From Prorocentrum cordatum (taxonomy: Eukaryota; Sar; Dinophyceae; Prorocentrales; Prorocentraceae): a stretch of DNA of 64,000 nt. The stretch is taken from NCBI GenBank assembly GCA_963575745.1, contig CAUYUJ010015506.1:264697-328696 (forward strand). The letters run 5' to 3'. Of this stretch, positions 43,246 to 55,134 are shown one piece after another. The notes beneath the pieces are model-generated. The model worked only from the letters and a program-made list of their open reading frames with translations, was not told where the DNA came from and did not search any database. A program made the position numbers and the translations under genes. Position 1 is the stretch's first letter. Each line of letters opens with the position of its first letter.

Positions 43246-44358
43246 GATATGGCACGCCCCGAGCCGAAGAGAGCGCTACGTGTATCTGCTCATCTGAATG
43301 GCGCGTCGCTTCCAACACTTGGGGCTCAAGAGGAAAATCTGTCGGCCTGCGTGAGTAACATGCTCACGGCCTGGTGGGCCGGGCCACGGGCCCGCAACCC
43401 CCACGGAACACGATGTTTGTTTCTCTGCGGATGCCCCGCGTGGAACGTGCACCCGTGTGGACGGGCGTCCATTGGATACCGCCCTCCTGGAACCCAGACC
43501 GCGAGGGCGCGGATGTGGACATGCTCGGCGCTCGTGGATGCCTCGCCCCTCCCTCCCAGAGGCCAATCTGGCATCACCCAAGCATACTTTTATATGTGTG
43601 CGTCGGCCCCCCAGGGACGACCCGCGCGCTCTCAGAAATCCTATAGGATATGCTCGGTTGGCGGCGTTTTTTGGCCACGCCGCCTGGGTTTCTGTACTAT
43701 ATGTTCGGTTCGGGCGTGCGCCTTCAGGGTGGGCACACAGCACTAGCATGTCCCTAAGCGTCCCGTCGACGGGAGCGCGGAGCCACGATCGCTGCGAGCC
43801 CAGAGCAAGGCATTCTCCCCTGTCGTCGCCACTGACCAACATCAGTGAGTCATATCGCAAATTGTCGATTTCGGTCTTTATTGTTTTTGAAATCCTTTGA
43901 AAAGCTTGCGGGAACAGCTGGTTCAATTTTCCAAAACCACATGTCGTGCCAGATTCGCATTATCATTGCGATGGCTTCTACGTGCCAGAAGTTTCGCATC
44001 GACAATGGGCGCCCCCAGTATTGCGCTATCGCGCTGGAACTTCTTGGAGATGCTATCATCCGGTTTTGCGTCTTGCGCGGCAGGTTGGGGCGGATCGCGG
44101 CGCACTTCTCGCGCGAGTGGTGGGGGTCGGCCTAGGGTTCAGCACTGCTCCGGGCGGGGACGCAAGGTTCGCGTCGGCGACTACACACGGGGGGGGGTCG
44201 CTGGGGTGTGGCGCCTTTGTGGCATGGGGCGGGCAACGCGCTGCCCTCGTCGGGCCAACCCCGGGGCGCGGCGCAGAGCTCCGCCGAGGTCGTTGCGCCC
44301 GCCCCCCAGGGGTGCAGCCTGCAGACCACGCCCTCTGCAAACGACGCCCTCGGGAGTC
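43246..44358. other. Unassigned stretch
   Basis: About 1.1 kb between the 62-bp units and element A copy 3. Frames of 150-220 codons exist on both strands without recognisable domains. No repeat unit was seen. Confidence 0.4.
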
Positions 44359-44363
44359 GCCGA

Positions 44364-44734
44364 TCACCACCCGCCAAGCCCCCCCCAACCGAACGCGAAA
44401 GCTTCAATTTGCTTTCTCTTTCCAGGAGGGGGGGTGGTCGGGGAACCTTGAGAAAACGCATCTGGAGCCAAACCATGACATGCATTCTGAGGTCCGCGCG
44501 GATTTTTCGGATCGGCGTTGGACCCTGGCGCGCAGAGCGCGCAAAGGGCGGCGCCGTGGGCGGCGCCGGAGGCGCCGCCAGGGGGCTCCAGCGCCGATCC
44601 GAGGAACCCGCGCGGACCTCCGAGTTTCTATGTTTTGGCCATTCTTCGTTCCCCCGAACGCATCTGGAGCCCGTGCCCCCCCAACCCGAAATTCTGGTTT
44701 TCGGGCTGGTGTGGGGTGGTCCGGTAGGTGCTCC
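44364..44734. mobile_element. Miniature element family A, copy 3, with a nested insertion
   Basis: The left end TCACCACCCGCCAAGCCCCC and right end GGGGTGGTCCGGTAGGTG match family A. Flanking 5-bp direct repeats GCCGA lie at 44359-44363 and 44735-44739. The extra length over the other copies (371 versus 144-170 bases) is explained by a family B element inserted at 44470-44656. Confidence 0.8.
44470..44656. mobile_element. Fold-back element family B, copy 1, inserted in element A
   Basis: Arms GAGGTCCGCGCGGATTTTTC and its inverse surround a GC-rich core (GGCGGCGCCGTGGGCGGCGC). The insertion is flanked by a perfect 15-bp direct repeat AACGCATCTGGAGCC (44455-44469 and 44657-44671), so it moved after element A was in place. 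Confidence 0.8.
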
Positions 44735-44739
44735 GCCGA

Positions 44740-45765
44740 TCGTGGCGCGCCCGCTCGGCCCGTGCGACCTGCTGCGCGCGCCCGGGCGGGCCCGTCCGGG
44801 CCGGGCGCCGCGGCGCGACGCCGGCCTGCTCGGCACGCCGCCGGGCGGGCCTGCCAGGGCGCCCTGCGATCCGATTCGCTGCGATTCGATTCGCTGGCTG
44901 CGGCCGCGCCTCGAGTTCGATGCGATCCAGCTCTGTTCACCTGCGTCGGCCAGGGCCGGCCGGAAGCGAGGCGCGGCGATTCGATGCCGATCCGGTTCGG
45001 GACGATTCGTTGGCGATTCGATCCGCTCTCGATCCGATCCGATTTCGCGGTCCGATCCAGCGCAGGCCTGCCTGCTCGGCACGCGCGCGGCCGCCGTCCG
45101 CCCGTCGACGGAAGAGGCGCGAGGGCCGTGGCCAGGATGCCGCGGGATATCGTCGACGCCGATGTTGGTCACGGTCCGTGTTGGCCGTCGCCGATCTGCG
45201 AAGAGGGTCCACGAGGCGAGGATCATCAAGATGGGCCATGGCAGAGATCGGCGTTGGCGTTCCCGCGTTCAGTCTCGGCCATGGTCCTGGTCATCTTTTA
45301 TGCCCCTCCAACCATCGCGCCAGGTGGGGTCCGCGTTGGTGGCGTCGCCGCATGGATCGGCCCGGGTCCTGTCCTGCCCCCCACCAGCGTGCGAGAGCGC
45401 GCGGCGTCGGGCGCGTCAGTGTCTTCCCCTCTGCGCTGCACGTCTTCGCAGGTGTGCCCCAGCTGCTGGCCAGGGCTCTGCGCATGGCGCCACCCACGGG
45501 TTGGCCACCCCTCTGGTGCTGGCCCAGTGGGGGGGTCCCCCCGGCCGCTGAGCTCGATGCGGCGTCAGCGGCCTCCGCGCTCGGGTTTGGCCCCCCCGCG
45601 CCCAGGGTCACTCTTGCCTCGGGTCACCGTTGCCGCCTTGCGCGTAGCCGGGCAGACAGGGGGGCGGTCGGTGCCCATGCAGATCAGTGCAGGCTCGCGG
45701 GTTCGTGCCAGTTGCCCGTGGCAGGCCGATCTTGCCAGTGTTCGAGCGCAGCAAGATCGCGAGCC
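44740..45765. other. Unassigned GC-rich stretch with GATTCG-type motifs
   Basis: About 1 kb. It contains repeated GATTCGATTCGCTG-like words (44870-45040), similar to 49320-49420. Frames of several hundred codons on both strands reflect composition; none is recognised. Confidence 0.4.
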
Positions 45766-45767
45766 AC

Positions 45768-45935
45768 AAGGCTGGCCTGCGTGTCTCTTGTGTGCGGTCA
45801 TGGAGCACACGCTATGGAGGATTAGCATGTTGAGCAACGATGAATTCGTGAGTCACACTGCTGGCCTGCATTTCTGTTGTGTGCGGTCATGGAACGCAAG
45901 CGTTGGAGGTTTAGCATGGTGAGCAGCGGTGAACG
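45768..45935 (+). repeat. Tandem duplication of about 90 bp
   Basis: GCTGGCCTGC..TTCT..TTGTGTGCGGTCATGGA and GGAGG(A/T)TTAGCATG are present twice with about 15 percent divergence. Confidence 0.75.
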
Positions 45936-46494
45936 TGCAGAGCGAGCGGCATGGTAGAGCAGTTCGGGGTCCCCCAAACGGTGTGGTGACCACACCGCGT
46001 GGTGAGTCAGTTGGGGATTCGGGGTCGCCGCACGGTTTTGAGAATCGGGTCGTTCTCCGCGAATGTCTCGGGCGACTGGGGCCTCCAGTGTCCCAACTCG
46101 TTCGGTCCGTCAACACACGGTTTTGGGGCCCCGAAGCAGTAGCTGTGCCAGCGAAAGGTGGGCAATCAAGGTGTAAGTTGCGCAGGGGTTGCCTTTTCCT
46201 CCTTCCGTTTCCGCCCCCTCTCTTTCCACCTCCCCCTTTGTTCGAGCAAACGTGAGATTGGAGTGTGCCAGAATCGGTGTTTGCCGTCGCTTCTGAGTGC
46301 CGTGGCGTGAATGTCGAGGGGCGGGGAGGACGGGGATGGGCTAGGAATTCAAGAAGGGGGAGACGGGGCTTGCCGACTGCACCAGGATGCGAACGGGAGG
46401 GTAAACGCACTCTACTCCATGTCCGAAGGACGACATGGGATGGTTCTCTCCTCCGTGGGCGCCACGCGCCGTGGTCGTCGTCGTCATCGAGGGG

Positions 46495-46735
46495 AAGGAG
46501 TTGGAAGGAGGAGGAGGAGGAGGAGGAGGAGGAGGAGGGGGAGGAGGAGGAGGAGGAGGGGGAGGAGGACGAGGAGGAGGAGGAGGGGGAGGAGGAGGAG
46601 GAGGATACGGAAGCGGAAGCGGAGGCGGAGGCGGAGGCGGAGGAAGAGGAAGAGGATGAGGAGGAGGAGGATGAGGTTGAGGAGAATTTGGAGGAGGGAG
46701 GGGAGGAGTTGGAGGATGAGGAGGAACCATGATAC
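46495..46735 (+). repeat. GGA triplet tract
   Basis: About 240 bases of GGAGGAGGA with occasional changes. The + frames read Glu, Gly or Arg; the - frames read Pro or Leu. Not coding. Confidence 0.92.
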
Positions 46736-46739
46736 GGTT

Positions 46740-47140
46740 AATGCTTGTACACATAAGGACACTTTTGCGAATTATATTATTCAGCCCGGCAATACGACGA
46801 GCCAAAACAGTACCGCGATCACTAATTATAAACAGACGAATGCGAACATACAACTAATTCGGATCATTCTACGATGACCATTTGTACTAGTAGCAAGGAA
46901 ACCGGTACTAGTATGACGATACTTCCTAAGACTATTCATCATACCAATACATCGAACAAAAGGAACACTGGTGCCGATCCTAATCATGCTAATCATGCAA
47001 CTGCCATTACTAATGATATTGATAAACATGCCGCGATTCATAATGCCACTGGGGAAATGAGTACGAACGGTGCTAAACGAACACTACGACTAATACGATG
47101 CATATCGGTATTCAGAATTTCAAAACGTGATTAAGCATGA
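46740..47140. other. AT-rich island
   Basis: About 400 bases of markedly lower G+C than either side, rich in TACTAG, ACTAAT and AATCATGC words. One + frame of 86 codons is dominated by Asn/Thr/His and has no recognised domain. Different origin from the neighbouring DNA is possible. Confidence 0.5.
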
Positions 47141-47154
47141 TACGGGTGAAAGGG

Positions 47155-47570
47155 GACTGCCTGCATCCGGGAAGGTCTTGCAAACTTTTAAGACGAACGT
47201 GCGCGTCGCATCCACATTTTGAACAGGTACCGCCCTCCATCCGAGAAACTCACGCACACCTTTTAAGACGAAGGTGTGCGGCGCTAAGGCGGCAACCACA
47301 TTTTGAAAACGGCCCGCCCCCGATCCGTAAGCTCTTGCGACCTTTTCAGACACATGTGCGCATCGCTAAGGCGCTACATCCGAGAAGGTCTTGCACACTT
47401 TTAAGACGAATGTGCGCGGCGCTAAGTCGATAACCACATTTGGAAAACGGCTCGCCCCCAATCCGTGAAGCCCTTGCGAACTTTGAGACGAACGTGCGCG
47501 GCGCTGAGGCGAGGACAGCATTTCGAACACCGCCCGCCCGCAATCCGTGAAGCTGCTGCGAATTCGAAGC
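47155..47570 (+). repeat. About 75-bp satellite, array 1
   Basis: Five to six units with CTTTTAAGACGAANGTGCGC, GGCGCTAAGGCG and CCACATTTTGAAAACGGCCC. Downstream lies AGCTCAGGCGAAACGCCCAG, a GTATATATGG and a GGA tract. The same order recurs at 63430-63900. Confidence 0.85.
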
Positions 47571-48465
47571 TTCAGGATCTCACATGGGGAGGAAAGCTCA
47601 GGCGAAACGCCCAGTTCGCCCTCCCGACCCGTCTCGGGGTGCGGCCGGGAGAAGTCGTATATATGGAAGAGGGATTGAGGAGGAGGAGGAGGAGTAGGAG
47701 GAGGAGGAGGAGTAGCCTTGTCCTCAGTCTTCGTCCTCCGCCTTCTCCCCTCCTGGATGGACGAGAGAAGGAACAGGGATGAACAGGAGGAGGACTTGAG
47801 GTAATGTGGCTCTGGGGCGCCTTACCTCCGTTAGTGGGCCCAGGTTCTTGGAGTCACGCCCCTGTAGGGCACGGTGGCCCGATGTGGCATACGGCCTGGG
47901 CTCATCTGGGTCCAGAACGCAATGGCTGGGCCAACGAATCAAGAGAGCCTGCGCACCGTGAGCTAGGCACTGCGGAGGACGAGGAGGAGGAGGATCAGGA
48001 AGAGGAGCAGGAGGAGGAGGAGGACGAGGACGAGGAGGAGGAGGAGGAGGAGGAGGTGGAGGGGCGAATGGGACGGGGGAACGGTGGAGTGAGTGAGTGA
48101 GTAGGGAGGAGCGACTTGGCGGAGGAGGAGGAGGAGGAGGAAGAGGAGGAGGAGGAGGAGGAGGAAGAGGAGGACGCTTTGTCTCGTCTTGCTCTCTACT
48201 CTCTTCTCGCCGATGTCTCGTCGCCTTGTTTCGCCGTCCTCCCGATTGGCCATCGTCGGTGCTGCCGCGCTCTTGCCCTGGTGCGTTGGATCCCACCGAG
48301 GGGCCGCGTAGTCGGCTGCTGGAGGAGGATGATAATGAGCATGATGAAGAGGAACAAGTGGCGAGGAGGAGTAGGAGTAGGGGCCAAGTTGGTCGGGTCT
48401 CGGGAGTCAGAGGGCCCCGCCTACTCTCACCATCCCTCCCGCGACATGAACATCCGTTGGGGCAC
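47570..48465. other. Region with GGA tracts, no supported gene
   Basis: Contains GGA tracts at 47675-47715 and 47965-48180 and intervening unassigned GC-rich sequence. Frames on both strands arise from the tracts. Confidence 0.6.
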
Positions 48466-48469
48466 ACCA

Positions 48470-48660
48470 TGATATTGCGATTGGAACGCGCTCCCACCTC
48501 GCAAGCGGAAGCGGCTCGCGCGCGGCCCCCGCGTCCAGCGGCTTGGCGACGAGAACGCTGCGCGGGCCGCGCAGGGGTGGGCGCGGCAGAGCTCTCGGTG
48601 GGCGGCGAGGACGCGCTGCCGGTCTAAAACTCGCACACACACTGCGCGGCGCCCGGGCGA
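48470..48660 (+). repeat. Dispersed repeat, copy 1
   Basis: GGGGCACACCATGAT, GGAACGC, GGCTCGCGCGCGG and GCGGGCCGCGCAGGGGTGGG recur in the same order at 49745-49975 with about 20 percent divergence. The function is unknown. Confidence 0.65.
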
Positions 48661-48924
48661 CGTCGCTCGGCACTTCGCCCGCTCGCGCGCGGCCCCGCTG
48701 CCGCCACCGCTCCTCGCTGCGCCTCGGCGCACGCGCCGCGCGCCGCGCGCCGCGCGCCGCGCGCCGCGCTGTGAAGCGCCGTGGGTCCGAGCCGGGTGCG
48801 CACGGAGCCTCGGGGCCAGGGGCCACGCGTCGCCCGCCTCGCACGGGCCCCCCCCCCCCCAAACGCTGGCGAGCGGCAGACCTGCGCCGCGTCGAGGCGG
48901 GAGCGCCACCCTGCGTGCGAGATG

Positions 48925-49100
48925 GGGGGCCACGTGCGAACCCTACCCCTACCCCCCACGACTTCTGAGGGGGAGGGTGGGGTTCACCTCGCTCGGGAGC
49001 CTCGCTCGGGAGCTCCCGAGCGAGGCTCCCGAGCGAGGTGAACCCCACCCTCCCCCTCAGAAATCGTGGGGGGTAGGGGTAGGGTTCGCACGTGGCCCCC
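48925..49100. repeat. 176-bp near-perfect palindrome, family C copy 1
   Basis: The arms meet at GGGAGCTCCC (centre between 49012 and 49013). The left arm starts GGGGCCACGTGCGAACCC and the right arm ends with its exact inverse. By direct comparison I see a single mismatch over 88 paired positions (48962 against 49063). A diverged relative lies at 61762-61932. Confidence 0.9.
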
Positions 49101-51600
49101 TAGCGAGAGCTGCGCGCGGCGCCGAGGCGACGACGGCGTCCTCGGCCGCTCGCGCGCCGCCGCGCCGCTGCGTGCGTGCGGGAGACGCGCGCCGCGCCCC
49201 GAGTGGGGGAGCCCCCTGCTCGAGGCAGAGGGGCCGGGCGCGCCGAGGCGACGGCGACGCTTCGGCCCTCCGCGCCGGGCGTGTGTCCCGTGTCGCTCCG
49301 GCCACGCCTCGGGGCATCGTTTCGATGCCTCCGATGCGATTCGATTCGACTCCGATGGCTTCCGGTTCCGATTCGATTCGAGTTGGGATTCCGATTCGGG
49401 CTCCGATTTCTCACTGGAGGCGTACTGGCCTCCCGATCTCCGCCGATTCGGCTTTCCCCGACTCGGCTGCCGATTCGCGCCGATCCGTCTCATGTCGATC
49501 GCCGATCTGATTTATCGATTCGATTCTGGGCTCTCCTGATGCATTTTTCATCATGGACGAAAACAGAGACTGTGTACTCCTCTTTTGCAGGCAGGATGGG
49601 ACCTTTCAGATTTGGCGGCTATCGGCTGGCTGAGTGGCAGAGTGGGGGCACATACGACGAAAGAACAGGGATGTGGGTCCACTTTGCCAGGTCGAGGGAG
49701 TCAGAGGACACCGTCTACTCGTACCCTCCCCCCCCACAACAGAAGCCTCAGATGGGGCACACCATGATTTCGTGGTTGGAACGCACCCCCGCCTCGCAAA
49801 CAGAAACGGCTCGCGCGCGGTCCCGCTTCCCACGACCTGGGCGAAGAGAACGCTACGCGGGCCGCGCAGGGGTGGGAGCGGCAAGACTTCTGGCGGGCGC
49901 GGCGGAGGCGAAACATGGGCTGCGCTGGCATGGCGGTGCCGGTTTAGTTCGCACGTTGCGCGGCGTTTGGGCGAGGTCGGCGTTGCGCTTCGCGCGGCCC
50001 CGCCAACGCCGTCGCTCTCTTGCGCCTTGGCGGACAGGCCATGCGCCGCGCGCGCGCGCTGGAGCGCCGTTTCCAGGCCAGCTGCGCACGGAGCTTGGGC
50101 GGGGGCGACAGGTCGCCACCTCGCGCGGGCCCCCCTCCCCCCCCCTAACATTGGCGAGCGGCAAATCTGCGCCGCGTCGAGGCAGGACCGCCACTTTACA
50201 CAAGGGAGGAAAAACCACCCGGACCGGACAATTGGCGCTTACTAACCGGCTCTGGGCGTTTACGAAACAGCCCTGCCCCGTTTGATTCTTCCTTTGGGGG
50301 CGCTTGCTGAAACGGCTTCGCGTGTCGGGGTGGGCAATATTTCGGGCTCAACTCTTGGGAGGTCAAATTCTGATTTTGCCCTGGTCCGAAAGCCGGCGCA
50401 ATCCCGCTTCATCCAGCTGAATCCCGCTGAATCCCGCTTAATCCGGCTTATAAGCCGAGGCCCACTCCAGCGTAGCAGCCCCCCAGGGAGGCTTACTTCC
50501 TCTGCAGCCCTCCCGACGAAAACCTCCCAGCAGTTGCCTCCCGAGTTATCAAATCGGGGCGGGTTTTCTGCCCCCTGTTTACTGCGAGCTCTGCGCGGCG
50601 CCGGGGCGACGGCAACGTTTTTTCGGCCGCTCGCGCGTCGACGAGCACGCGTATGCAGTGCCGGTTTTTTACCACATGCTCCGCGTGCGGATCATGTATG
50701 AAACATGCAGGGGTTTAGTCTTAAAAACAACGATGAGTTCATTGATCAATTTATTGATCAATTCATCATGCATTAAGAATCCTATATGTTAAACAATCCC
50801 ATGTATCAACAACTGCCCCGTACGCAGGGAGTGCGGCGCCGCGCCCTGGGGTGGGAGCCCAAGACTGCGCAGCGGGACCGCGGGCGCGGCGCCGCGGCGA
50901 AGGAGCACGACAGCGGGGCCCCTCGTCGGGAGCTGGGACACGTACGCTGCCAGGGGCGGGCTGTTTCTCCATCCCGGGGCTTTGTGAGGGTCGGGGGCGA
51001 CGTCGGGGCGGTGTGGTGTACACCTTAGGCGATGCTTAAGAAAACCTAAGTTTTCGGCCATAGTCTCGATTATTCTTAATATTTCAATGTAAATCTTAAG
51101 GTTTTAATGGAAACGTTGGGTTTTTATTCAAGTTCTGAGACTATGAATTTCTTAACCCATGATTTCTTAAGCATTTCGCAGGGTGTATACTTGCTGTTCA
51201 GTTTCCCAGGAGCCAGCGAACAATGGATACACCAGGGTCCCGTATACACCAGGATCCGCTTTCCTGTGCGAGTTTCAGTGCGGGGCCGGAAGAGGCGTCG
51301 GTGTATAGAGAGTTCGGCTCCTTACTTCGCGCGAGACGCGTACCACGTCCCAGTCTTGCCACGCACTTGCAGCACGGACGGCGTGATGTCCGGGTGGAGC
51401 CGAAGGACATCGACTCTGTGGCTTTTTCCAGGCAGGATAGGAGGGTCCGGATTGGGTCGCAGTCGGTCGGCTAGGTGGCAGAGCGGGAGTATATAGTAAT
51501 ACGGCGTAGGGATATGCATAGGAGGAGAAGGAGGAAGCTATGGTGGAGGGGGAAGAGGCGTAGGAGGGGGAGCAAGAGGAATCTATGGTGGAGGACGAGG
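49101..51600. other. Unassigned stretch with dispersed repeats
   Basis: Contains dispersed repeat copy 2 (49745-49975), an AATCCCGCTT array (50395-50460), and an AT-richer piece (50690-51200). The segments around 49585-49660 and 51415-51490 share GCAGGATNGGA and GGCTGAGTGGCAGAG-like words. No gene is supported. Confidence 0.45.
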
Positions 51601-51625
51601 AGGGGAGAAGGACGGAGGACGGAAG

Positions 51626-52038
51626 ACGGATGATGCTGATGATGATGATGCTGCTGATTATGATGATGATGATGATGTTGATGTTGATGCTTATGCTGAT
51701 GCTGATGATTATTATGAGGATGATGAGAGGGAGGATGAAGAGTACGAGCAGGATTAGGAGGATGAGAAGGAGGATAAGGAACACGAAGGGGGCAGAAGAG
51801 GAGGATGATGGGAAGGAGGATGGAGGAAGATGAAGGGATGATGTTGTTGATGATGATACTGATGATGATGTTGATGCTGCTGATGATGTTGAATATGATT
51901 ACGACGACGGCGACGATCATGATGAGAATGTTCATGATGAGGAGAACGATGTTGATGGTGCAGTTGATGGTAACGATGATCATTACGACGATGGTGACGA
52001 TGATGATATGCTGCGGATGATGATGATGATGATGATGC

Positions 52039-52076
<38 letters not shown>

Positions 52077-52327
52077 GTGGTGAGCATTCTGATGATGATG
52101 CTGATGATGATGCTGATGATGATGCTGATGCTGATGCTCGTGGTGGTGATGATGGTGATGGTTGGGGTATATGGTGCTGGTGATGACGGTGACGATGGTG
52201 ACGATAACGCTGACGACGATGATGATGCTGATGATGATAATGCTGCTGCTGATGCTGATGATGGTGATGATGGTGGTCGTGATCACGATGCTGCTGCTGC
52301 TAATGATGATGATGCTGATGCTGATGC

Positions 52328-52374
<47 letters not shown>

Positions 52375-52901
52375 ATGGTGATAATGATGATGAACATGGT
52401 GGTGGTGGTGAGCATGATGACGACGGCGATGATGAGGATGCCGATGCTGATGCTGCTGCTGCTGATGCTGATGCTGAGTATGATGATGATGATGCTGATG
52501 ATGCTGATGCTGATTATTATGATGCTTATTATTATGATGATGTTAATGACTACGATGATGATGATGATGATGACGACGATGATGGAGAGGATGATGATGA
52601 CGATGATGTTGATGATGATGTTGATGACGATAAGGACGGAGGTCATGATAATGATTCCGATGCCGATGATGATGACGATGGCGATGATGTTGATGATGAT
52701 GCTGATGCTGATTGTGATGATACTCATGTTGATGATGCTGATGATGATGATGATGATGATGATGATGCTGATGATCATGATGCTGATGCTGCTCATGCTT
52801 ATGTTGTTGCTGGTGGTGGTGGAGGTGGTGATGATGATGGTGAGGATGGTGATGATAATGCTGATGACGATGATGCAGATGATGTCGATGATGATGCTGA
52901 C

Positions 52902-52944
<43 letters not shown>

Positions 52945-53085
52945 TTGCCGATGCTGATGGTGATGATGATGGTTTTGCTGCTGCTGCTGGTGATGAGGAT
53001 GATGTTGATGCTGCTGCTGCTGCTGATGATGACGAGGCTTATTCGTTAGGATGATATGATGATGCTGCTGATGATGATGATGACA

Positions 53086-53151
<66 letters not shown>

Positions 53152-53991
53152 CTGATAATGATGGTGCTGCTGCTGGTGCTGATATGTATGCTGATGATCG
53201 TGATGCTGCTGATGATGATGATGATGATGACGATGACGACGACGACGATGATGCTGTTGCTGATGCTGATGCTGCTGCTGATGCTGATGCTGCTGATGAT
53301 GGTGTTGATTAATGATGGTGCTGATGCTGATGCTGATGCTGATTATCATGATGATGATGCTGATACTGATGATAATTGTGCTGATGCTGATGATGATGCT
53401 GGTGCTGTTGCTGATGCTGACGATGCTGATGATGACGATTATGATGCTGATGCTGATGATGATGCTGCTGCTGATGATGATGCTGATGATGATGATGCTG
53501 ATGATGATGATGGTGATGATGATAGATGATGATCATGCTGATCATGATGATGATGATGCTGATGACGATGCTGATGATGCTGATTATGCTGCTGCTGATG
53601 CTGATGCTGGTGATGATTATGATGATGCTGCTGATGATGACGATGCTGCTGATGATGCTGCTGATGATGATGATGGTGCTGATGCTGATGCTGATGATGA
53701 AAATGATGATTATGTTCATGATGATGATGATGATGATGATGCTGATGATGATGCTTATGATGATTATGATTATGATGTTGTTGATGATGAAGATGATGAT
53801 GCTGCTGATGATGATGCTGATGATGATGATGGTGATGCTGATGATGAGGATCAGGATGAGGATGCGGATGAGGATGAGGATGATGATGCTGCAGATGATG
53901 ATGCTGATGATGATGACGATGATGATGATGATGGTGGTGGTGGTGGTGGTGATGATGATGATGCTGATGGTGATGATGATGCTGATGATGC

Positions 53992-54038
<47 letters not shown>

Positions 54039-54050
54039 CTGATGGTGATG
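51626..54050 (+). repeat. 2.4-kb GAT/GCT triplet array
   Basis: Nearly continuous GATGATGATGCTGATGCT triplets with rare ACG, GTG and TTA interruptions. The forward frames read Asp/Ala and Met/Leu; the reverse frames read His/Gln and Ile/Ser. All are long only because the triplets contain no stop in those frames. A second such array begins near 63880 and leaves the window. Confidence 0.95.
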
Positions 54051-54054
54051 AAGG

Positions 54055-54545
54055 GCAGGAGGAGGAGGAGGAAGATGAGGAGGAGGAGGAGGCGGAGGAG
54101 GAAGAGGAAGGGGAGGGGGAGGGGGAGGGGTAGGGGTAGGGGTAGGGGGAGGTGCAGGACGGTTAATGGAAGGGATGCTGCTGCCGCTGATGACGGTGGT
54201 TATGCTGTTGCTGCTGATGATGGAGGCGCAGCCCAGGGGTCGGAGCAGCGGCGCCGCAGCTGCGCGGCACCCCAGGCCAGGGGCCGCAGCCCTTCGGCCG
54301 ACAGCGAGGCCAGCACCGACGTGGGCGCGCCGCCATCGGACAGCCGGGGAGGAGGAGGATGAGGAGGAGGAGGAGGAGGAGGAGGAGGAGGAGGGGAAGG
54401 AGGAGGGGGAGGGGGAGGGGGAGGAGGATGAGGAGGAGGAGGAGGAGGAGGAGGAGGAGGAGGAGGTGGAGGAACGGGATGGGGGAGGGGGAGGGAGGAG
54501 GAGGACGAGGAGGAGGAGGAGGAGGAGAAGGAGGAGGAGGAGGAG
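54055..54545 (+). repeat. GGA tracts around a short GC-rich insert
   Basis: Purine tracts at 54055-54165 and 54345-54545 flank about 120 bases of GC-rich sequence (54220-54340, GCAGCCCAGGGGTCGGAGC). Confidence 0.85.
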
Positions 54546-54955
54546 CACGAGGATCGAAGAGCAAACAGGACAAGCATGCACTTTTTCAGGTCCGCGCGGT
54601 TTTCTTGGTCCAAGCCGCTCCCAGACCCCCTCGCGTGGTGAAAGTCACGACGGAAGGTTGCTTGCCATTTTCGGCTTCTGGGGACTCGCCATGCCCCAGG
54701 ATTGTCCAAACACGACTCGGGATGAAGCACTTTTCCCACGGAATGGGTCCAGACCTCTCGGGGACAACGATGTGACAAAAGTCAGGGTGCCGGGGGTCTG
54801 GGATGCGGCACGATGCCCTCACAGGCGCTGCTCTGTGCACCGTCGGTGCGGCCGACCCGATCCGACTTCCCTGCTCTGTGCCAATGCGGCCCGATCCGAC
54901 GCAGGTTAAGATACGACCGTACTCTTCACGATTCGAAGTTGATTAATTCGAAGCG
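54546..54955. other. Unassigned stretch with a partial family B arm
   Basis: CAGGTCCGCGCGGTTTTCTT at 54589 onward resembles one arm of family B without its partner. The rest shows nothing recognisable. Confidence 0.4.
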
Positions 54956-54966
54956 GGGAAATCGGT

Positions 54967-55134
54967 ATAGACATAAGCTCTCGGATGTCCGCGCGGATTT
55001 CTTGGATCGGCGCTTGGCCCCCCTCCCTAGCGTGCTGAGCGCGCCAAGGGCGGCGCCGAAGGCGCAGCCGGGAGGGCCCCAGCGCCGACCCAAGAAGTCT
55101 GCGCGGACCTCCCGAGAAGATTTATGTTGTGCCG
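54967..55134. mobile_element. Fold-back element family B, copy 2
   Basis: The left arm TCTCGGATGTCCGCGCGG with GATTTCTTGGATCGGCGC pairs imperfectly with the right arm GCGCCGACCCAAGAAGTCTG and CGCGGACCTCCCGAGA. The core GGCGGCGCCGAAGGCG is shared with copy 1. The outer words ACATAAGC and TTTATGTTG correspond to the ATAAACATAAA ends of copy 3. Confidence 0.75.

Noticed and set aside
51471-53054. Very long Ile/Ser/His and Asp/Ala proteins
   Set aside because: Translations of the GAT/GCT array in different frames.
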